This document shows, in pieces, positions 19,724-24,637 of a stretch of 24,637 nt of DNA. The translations under genes were made by a program, and so were the position numbers. Source of the stretch: Conidiobolus incongruus B7586 (lineage: Eukaryota; Entomophthoromycota; Entomophthoromycetes; Entomophthorales; Conidiobolaceae); assembly GCA_000697335.1 (NCBI GenBank), contig JNEM01013683.1, forward strand, positions 1 through 24,637, written 5' to 3'. Under the pieces are notes generated by a model. It searched no databases and had not been told where the DNA came from. It saw only the letters and a program-made list of their open reading frames with translations. The stretch's first letter is position 1, and each line of letters opens with the position of its first letter.

Positions 19724-21974
19724 TTAATTAATAAATATAGTATATTTATTTTATTGTTATTATTTTTATTTAATTTAACACAAAATAAAAATTTTGGCTA
19801 AATCATCTATTAGTAAATTTTGTGAAACTTGAAAATTTTTTTCTTATTTTAAAGCTAAATAATTGCCCTCAGTTGGATTATGTTTAAAATAAGTTTAATT
19901 TTTATGTCTAAAAATATCATACTTATCAATTTTTTCTACGTGTTATTTTATCAAGAATTGCCACTTAAGATTTAGGATCCATAAAATTTTGATGTTATGA
20001 GAAAATATTTGTATTTAATATATAGATATATTTATTTTTCATATATTGTTGGCGCATTTTATTACGACAGCTGTCCATTTTATCTGAGTCAGCCAAATGA
20101 GATATGATTGATCAAATTCTGGTTATTAAATAATTTGCATGCAAATATCCAAATAAATTAAAAACTCTTTATATAAAATTTGTCTAAACTAATAGATAAT
20201 AAAATAAATTTATTTAAAATATTAATATAAGAGAATTTTTTGTCATTCTATTCAATATCGAAATATTAAAATCTTTATTGTATTATTTTAAATATTGAAT
20301 TAATCCTAAAGAGTAATACAGAATCAACTATCTTTTAATTATCATGATAAAGTGTATTTCAAAGATAGATTAGAGAATGGCAGTGTGAGATTCTAATTTA
20401 AAAGCTAATAGACTAAAGAAATAAATCATTTACTACTTTACTTATACCACTAATAGAAAATATTTTGTTTAAAAAATTCAATATACTCAAATTTTAAAGC
20501 ATAAAATATGAAGATGATGTATTGAATTTACCTTTTAAATTTTTATATAATAATATTCTGTTAATTATCAAATATAGAGTTGCTCAAATTTAATACTTTA
20601 ATATACCAAAAACAGCTAAATATAGTGTTTACAATTTTTTTTTCAAATAATAATATTAAAATATTCTCTAAATATTTCATATTTGGTAAAGTATATTATT
20701 AATTTTTCAATATATAGTGAAAATCGTGAAATGATTATTTTATAATTTTAAAGCTTTATTGTCTACTAAAATGCTTTAAATAGATATCTAAAATAGTATT
20801 TTTAATTAACTGTCAATTGATAAATATTTTTGATGAATCTTGAGTTTGATTCATTCTACTAAAAGTGCTGTATTTATTTATAAATATAATATGCTTCAAA
20901 TAGATTCATAAATGTGAAGTTTATTAGTAACCTAATTACTTTTATAATTCAAACTCATAGTATAATAATATTAATTAACGATATAACATAGACAAATAAA
21001 TATTCAACACAATAAAAATGAAAAATTAAATAACCAATTAAAAATTATAATATTTTTAAAGTCTTATTGGAACAATTTTAAATCGAGATCATTCTCTTTT
21101 TTGAAATAATTTGTATTGATATTCCTATTATATATTTTCAAATATTAATCCCATATATATATATATCATTAGAATAATATTTTGTTATTATTTTATTGGC
21201 TATTAATAGTATATATTATATTTGACTGATACATTTATTTATTTTCATTTCTTCGAGAATAAACTAAAAAAAATCCAATTTTTCAAATAAACTAAAATGA
21301 ATTTATAGTTATGAATTGAACTACAGATATACTCGAAGGATCAATCCATGATCTGAAAATAATTTCACAATACATCTAATACAAATTTAATTGATTTTAA
21401 TATTTTTGATTTGAAATTAGGGTTAAAAAATTACTGTAAAAATTGATAAAATTTATGAAATTATAAATTAAGATTAGTATTATAATCGATATAATCATAT
21501 TTATATAAAGATATATTTAAATACTCTAGTAAATTTTTGTTGTAATACTAATACATATATTCACCTGATTTTTAGTTATTATCGAAATACAATTTATACC
21601 AATAATCCATTATTATATAGGAAATTTGATAATATTTCGAATTCCGATTATTTCCGAAACCTTTTATTAACAAAACTTGCAATTAAAAAATATACTGAAT
21701 ATAATTTTGTTTTGAAAAATGTAGACTATAGAGTATTATATTAATATGACTAAAATAAGCAGTGTTATTATATCTAATAAATTTTTTATAATATTTTATA
21801 GAAATATCTTTCAGAATGAACTATACAATTCGTTTTTAATCTGATAATTTTGAATTTAGCTCAAACATCATCAAAATACTTAATTCAATATGTTTAATAA
21901 ATTCATTAATTCAATTAAATTAAAGTTTTTTGAATTTTTAATGTGAATGGATGTAATAATATTTCTTTTTCCTT
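19724..21974. other. AT-rich spacer between the sphingomyelin-synthase-like gene and SDH4
   Basis: About 2.3 kb without a supported gene. A GC-richer island at 20048-20100 contains a TGAGTCA word (20085-20091, the AP-1/Gcn4 core). A 14-bp palindrome follows at 20133-20146. No tRNA or transposon recognised. Confidence 0.5.
20133..20146. repeat. 14-bp palindrome made of two overlapping octamer motifs
   Basis: ATTTGCATGCAAAT is a perfect palindrome in which the octamer ATGCAAAT and its inverse overlap. It lies 42 bp from the TGAGTCA word. No functional evidence. Confidence 0.5.
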
Positions 21975-21982
21975 TGATTGGT
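21975..21982 (-). promoter_or_regulatory. CCAAT box (TGATTGGT) upstream of SDH4
   Basis: TGATTGGT fits the TNATTGGT consensus of the Hap2/3/5 site and lies 137 nt before the SDH4 ATG. In yeasts this complex activates respiratory genes, including succinate dehydrogenase, so the site is well placed; binding here is inferred. Confidence 0.55.
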
Positions 21983-22118
21983 TCATTCCCAAAGTAAATT
22001 TCTGATGATGATATAACCCATATTAAATCCCCATTATCTTATCAATCAATTTTGTAAATTTTTATCTTTACTTGCTTAACTTTTAAAATAACTTTTAATA
22101 ACAAAAATACATAATAAT

Positions 22119-22643
22119 ATGGCTTCAGGTTTATTTGGTATCACTCGTCGCACTGCTTTGAGTACTTTTGCCTCTCGCTCTTTGTTACGCCCTGCTACCC
22201 TTGCCAAACCCCAATCTTCCATCCTCTCTCAATACAATTTACTCACCAAAAATGACTCTATGAATGTTGAATCTCGTCGTACCGTTTTCAACAAATTTGG
22301 AACTGTCACTCAACACCCTCCCAACAGAATGGAAGGTAGCTGGCACTGGAATTTCGAACGTGGTCTTACTGTTGCTCTTCTTCCCATGTTTGGTGTCAGT
22401 GCCATCTATGGTGGTCACCCACTTAATGATTTCCTCATTGGATTTGCTGTCCCCGTCCATGCTCACATTGGTTTAAGCGCTATCATCAATGATTACGTTC
22501 CTTCTCGTAGAAATCCTGTTGCTCATGTTGTACTTGTTATTGCTCAATATGCTTTCACTTTATTAACTATGTATGGTTGTTACGTTATCAATACTGAAGA
22601 TGTTGGTGTTACTGAATACGTTAAAAAGATCTGGAAGGCTTAA
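22119..22643 (+). CDS. SDH4: Succinate dehydrogenase membrane anchor subunit (CybS, SDH4/SDHD), single exon
   Basis: A 174-aa mitochondrial inner-membrane subunit of complex II that, with SDH3, anchors the catalytic dimer and forms the ubiquinone and heme b sites. The N-terminus (1-60) is Arg/Ser/Ala/Leu-rich without acidic clusters, as expected of a matrix presequence. The mature part starts with GSWHWNFER (73-81). It has three hydrophobic spans (about 82-98, 102-124 and 134-157) with the VHAHIG heme-ligand region (113-118) and Asp125-Tyr126 at the quinone site. It ends DVGVTEYVKKIWKA, matching the DVG...W-K terminus of animal SDHD. Length is typical. Codon use is biased toward T- and C-ending codons and GC is higher than in its neighbours, fitting strong expression. 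The adjacent CCAAT box fits a respiratory gene. Confidence 0.95.
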   Translation: MASGLFGITRRTALSTFASRSLLRPATLAKPQSSILSQYNLLTKNDSMNVESRRTVFNKFGTVTQHPPNRMEGSWHWNFERGLTVALLPMFGVSAIYGGHPLNDFLIGFAVPVHAHIGLSAIINDYVPSRRNPVAHVVLVIAQYAFTLLTMYGCYVINTEDVGVTEYVKKIWKA

Positions 22644-24150
22644 TTAACTCATTTCATAAACTATCATACAGTGTGATTATAATCAGATTAAAAAACATAC
22701 TAATATTCTCTCAAGGTAAATCTATTTTCTTTTTATGACTTTAATTTTTTTATAGATTTTTTTAAAATATTTTACACCTTCTACATGCAGATTTTATACA
22801 ACATTTCATTATATACATTTATTAGATCTAGATGTTAATCCATTGAATATTTTTTAAAATCAACTTTTCATAGTTGTACCGATTATTATATTGTCAATTT
22901 TTTCGAATACAACCTGAAACTGTATTTAACAATGAAATTACAATTACACGATATTTTATTTATGAGTCAATAGTTTCTTAACAAATTGCCTAATCATTAT
23001 CTTTGCAAACACAATGCTCATACATCTTTATTTCTTATTTTGTTAAATAATAGAATATTTTATCATTTTATATAAAATATAATTCAATTTCATTTAAATT
23101 TCTATAATTAATTCCTTTTAATATTTTTTGAAGGTATTAATGAATTTTTAATTTTAAGTTATTAATATTATAATAAAAACATTTGGAGATCTTTTAAGTC
23201 TAGTATATACAATTGAATTAAGCTCTAATATATTAAAGTAATTCAATTTATCATTACCTTAGAAGATAATTATTTTGAACTAACATTCGTACAAATTTTA
23301 ATTAATGAATAAAAATTATATTTATTCAGTTTGTATAAATAAATTGCTATTCGATTATTAGCTATAGTAATTTTTAATTTGCATTACTATTTTTTCATGA
23401 TACTTTTTTTCAAAAATTGTAATAAATGTATTAAATTTATATTTTAGAAATAATTCGATAGTTTAAAATTTCTAGCATCATTCAGAATCAGAATTGATAA
23501 ATTCGATAAAAATGAGCTTATATTAAATCTTTAGTATTTCATTTTTACATTGATCATGATTATTCAAGTCCCAATTTTATGTCATCATTTTTTTGAATTG
23601 ATGAAATTTATTTGATAACAGGGCATTTCAATATAAGTAGGAAGAAAATATATCACATGCAAAGAAAGATTTTGTAGATCATTTACAAATTTGTTAATAA
23701 ACATTATATGTCTATTTAAAATTAAGTTAATATTCAATTTCTTAAAATCGAGATGATTTCATTAATTTTCAGATATTGATATAAAAAAAGCCATAGAGGT
23801 ATAATTCAATAAGCATTTTTACTGATACAAAATATGTTTTTTTTCATTTTGATGGATATATTGATTGTTAGTGATACTGCCAACAAGAATTCATTGTTAT
23901 TAGGAACTTTAATTCCCTAGTTCCACAAAGATTAACTTAAATTAATTTTACCTTTTAATCAAAAATTAAAGACAAAATAAAAGAGGAACATGGCTTCAAA
24001 GTATACAAATAATTATTGTTCAATTAAACATAAAATAAATAATAAATTTAGATTTCACTTTCTCTGCTTTTACATAAACACTAGCCCATGGAAAAACTCT
24101 TAGCATTGATAAAAAAATAATTTAAAATATTATTTTTTTTACATATATAT
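22644..24150. other. AT-rich spacer downstream of SDH4
   Basis: No supported gene. A 37-codon ATG frame at 23990-24103 (+) and an overlapping 28-codon frame on the other strand are within chance. A 6-bp inverted repeat (GGAACT / AGTTCC) lies near 23902-23923. Confidence 0.5.
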
Positions 24151-24152
24151 TA

Positions 24153-24637
24153 TTAGAGTAGAAATTAAGTAATAATATAATTTTGAAATTAAAATTAAAT
24201 AAATAAATTCATAATATATAAAATTTAATAAAAATATAAAATTAATATTATTTGATACTATTAATAACTCTTTTCTATATTTTTGGCAAGCTTTTAATAT
24301 TTAAAAAATAGTTTTTTTATTAAAGATTAAAACTTAATATTATATAAATCAATTAAATTTTTTATTAAAATTTTCTTTCTTGTAAGCTAATTTTTTAATT
24401 ATCTAAAGTAATTATAATCATAAAAGTTATAATTTAAAGAATATATTAAATATGGTAGTTTTTTATAATAATTTTTAACTAGGAAGTTTTTTACAATATT
24501 AAATTTATATATTTTATAATTATCATACAAAATATTAGGTTTTCTAAAAATATATTAAGAATATTAATTAAAAATAATATTATTTAAAAAAATAATATGT
24601 ATTAACTATTATTAATTGATTTTCCTATAAAAACTAA
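24153..24637 (-). mobile_element. Second mariner copy, cut by the window edge (copy 2)
   Basis: It starts with TA (24151-24152) then TTAGAGTAGAAATTAAG, matching the left end of copy 1, and follows copy 1 to the window end at roughly 80-85% identity by eye. On the minus strand the transposase block is better kept than in copy 1. ILYDNYKIYK (about 24500-24535) is followed by LPYLIYSLNYN and FYDYNYF. The Asp codon at 24522-24524 and the Asp codon at 24417-24419 are separated by exactly 34 residues in one open frame, the D34D spacing that defines mariner transposases. Downstream the frame is interrupted by stops, so this copy is also decayed. Its right end lies outside the window. Confidence 0.8.

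Noticed and set aside
22239-22476. Open frames overlapping SDH4 on both strands
   Set aside because: Shadows of the SDH4 coding sequence.
23990-24103. 37-codon ATG frame next to mariner copy 2
   Set aside because: Chance length, no motif, and an overlapping frame on the other strand reads as well.
1-24637. tRNA, rRNA, CRISPR arrays, retroviral or LTR elements
   Set aside because: No T-loop/B-box pattern, rRNA-like segment, regular spacer array, long direct terminal repeats or reverse-transcriptase motifs were seen on either strand by eye; weak or degraded ones could be missed.

Overview
The window is nuclear DNA of a fungus, most likely an early-diverging lineage with a very AT-rich genome. 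Three observations support this. A Zds-type protein, a family known only from fungi, is encoded next to ordinary eukaryotic genes. Introns are short (51-102 nt) with GT(A)A donors and TAG/CAG acceptors. Spacers are strongly AT-rich (often 10-20% GC by eye) while exons are about 30-40% GC. A mitochondrial complex II subunit shows a respiring organism, which argues against anaerobic gut fungi and microsporidia. Entomophthoromycotina or another zoopagomycete or mucoromycete group would fit, but the genus cannot be fixed from this sequence.

Layout, left to right: a small isolated coding-like island (458-533, +); a single-exon KDM3/JMJD1-type JmjC protein (1791-4403, +); a 2.6 kb AT-rich spacer; a six-exon Rab1/Ypt1 GTPase (6971-7922, -); a spacer; single-exon tRNA-His guanylyltransferase Thg1 (9424-10191, -); a 1.8 kb divergent spacer, part of which looks like a decayed gene; a three-exon Zds-family PP2A regulator (11961-13885, +); a two-exon mitochondrial, membrane-anchored adenylate-kinase-like protein that has lost its catalytic residues (14346-15287, +); a 1.3 kb Tc1/mariner-class DNA transposon fossil with both terminal inverted repeats and a TA target duplication (15757-17051); a sphingomyelin-synthase-family lipid phosphotransferase (18794-19723, +); SDH4/SDHD (22119-22643, +); and the left part of a second diverged copy of the same mariner element, cut by the window edge (24153-24637).

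The genes do not form a pathway or cluster. They are housekeeping and regulatory functions (chromatin, secretion, tRNA maturation, cell-cycle phosphatase control, mitochondria, sphingolipids). Five of the seven starts have a CCAAT core, on either strand, about 80-340 nt upstream, which looks like a shared promoter feature. The points most worth following up are the pseudo-adenylate kinase fused to a mitochondrial anchor, the sphingomyelin-synthase-type enzyme in a fungal locus, and the DD34D mariner family found as two related copies.
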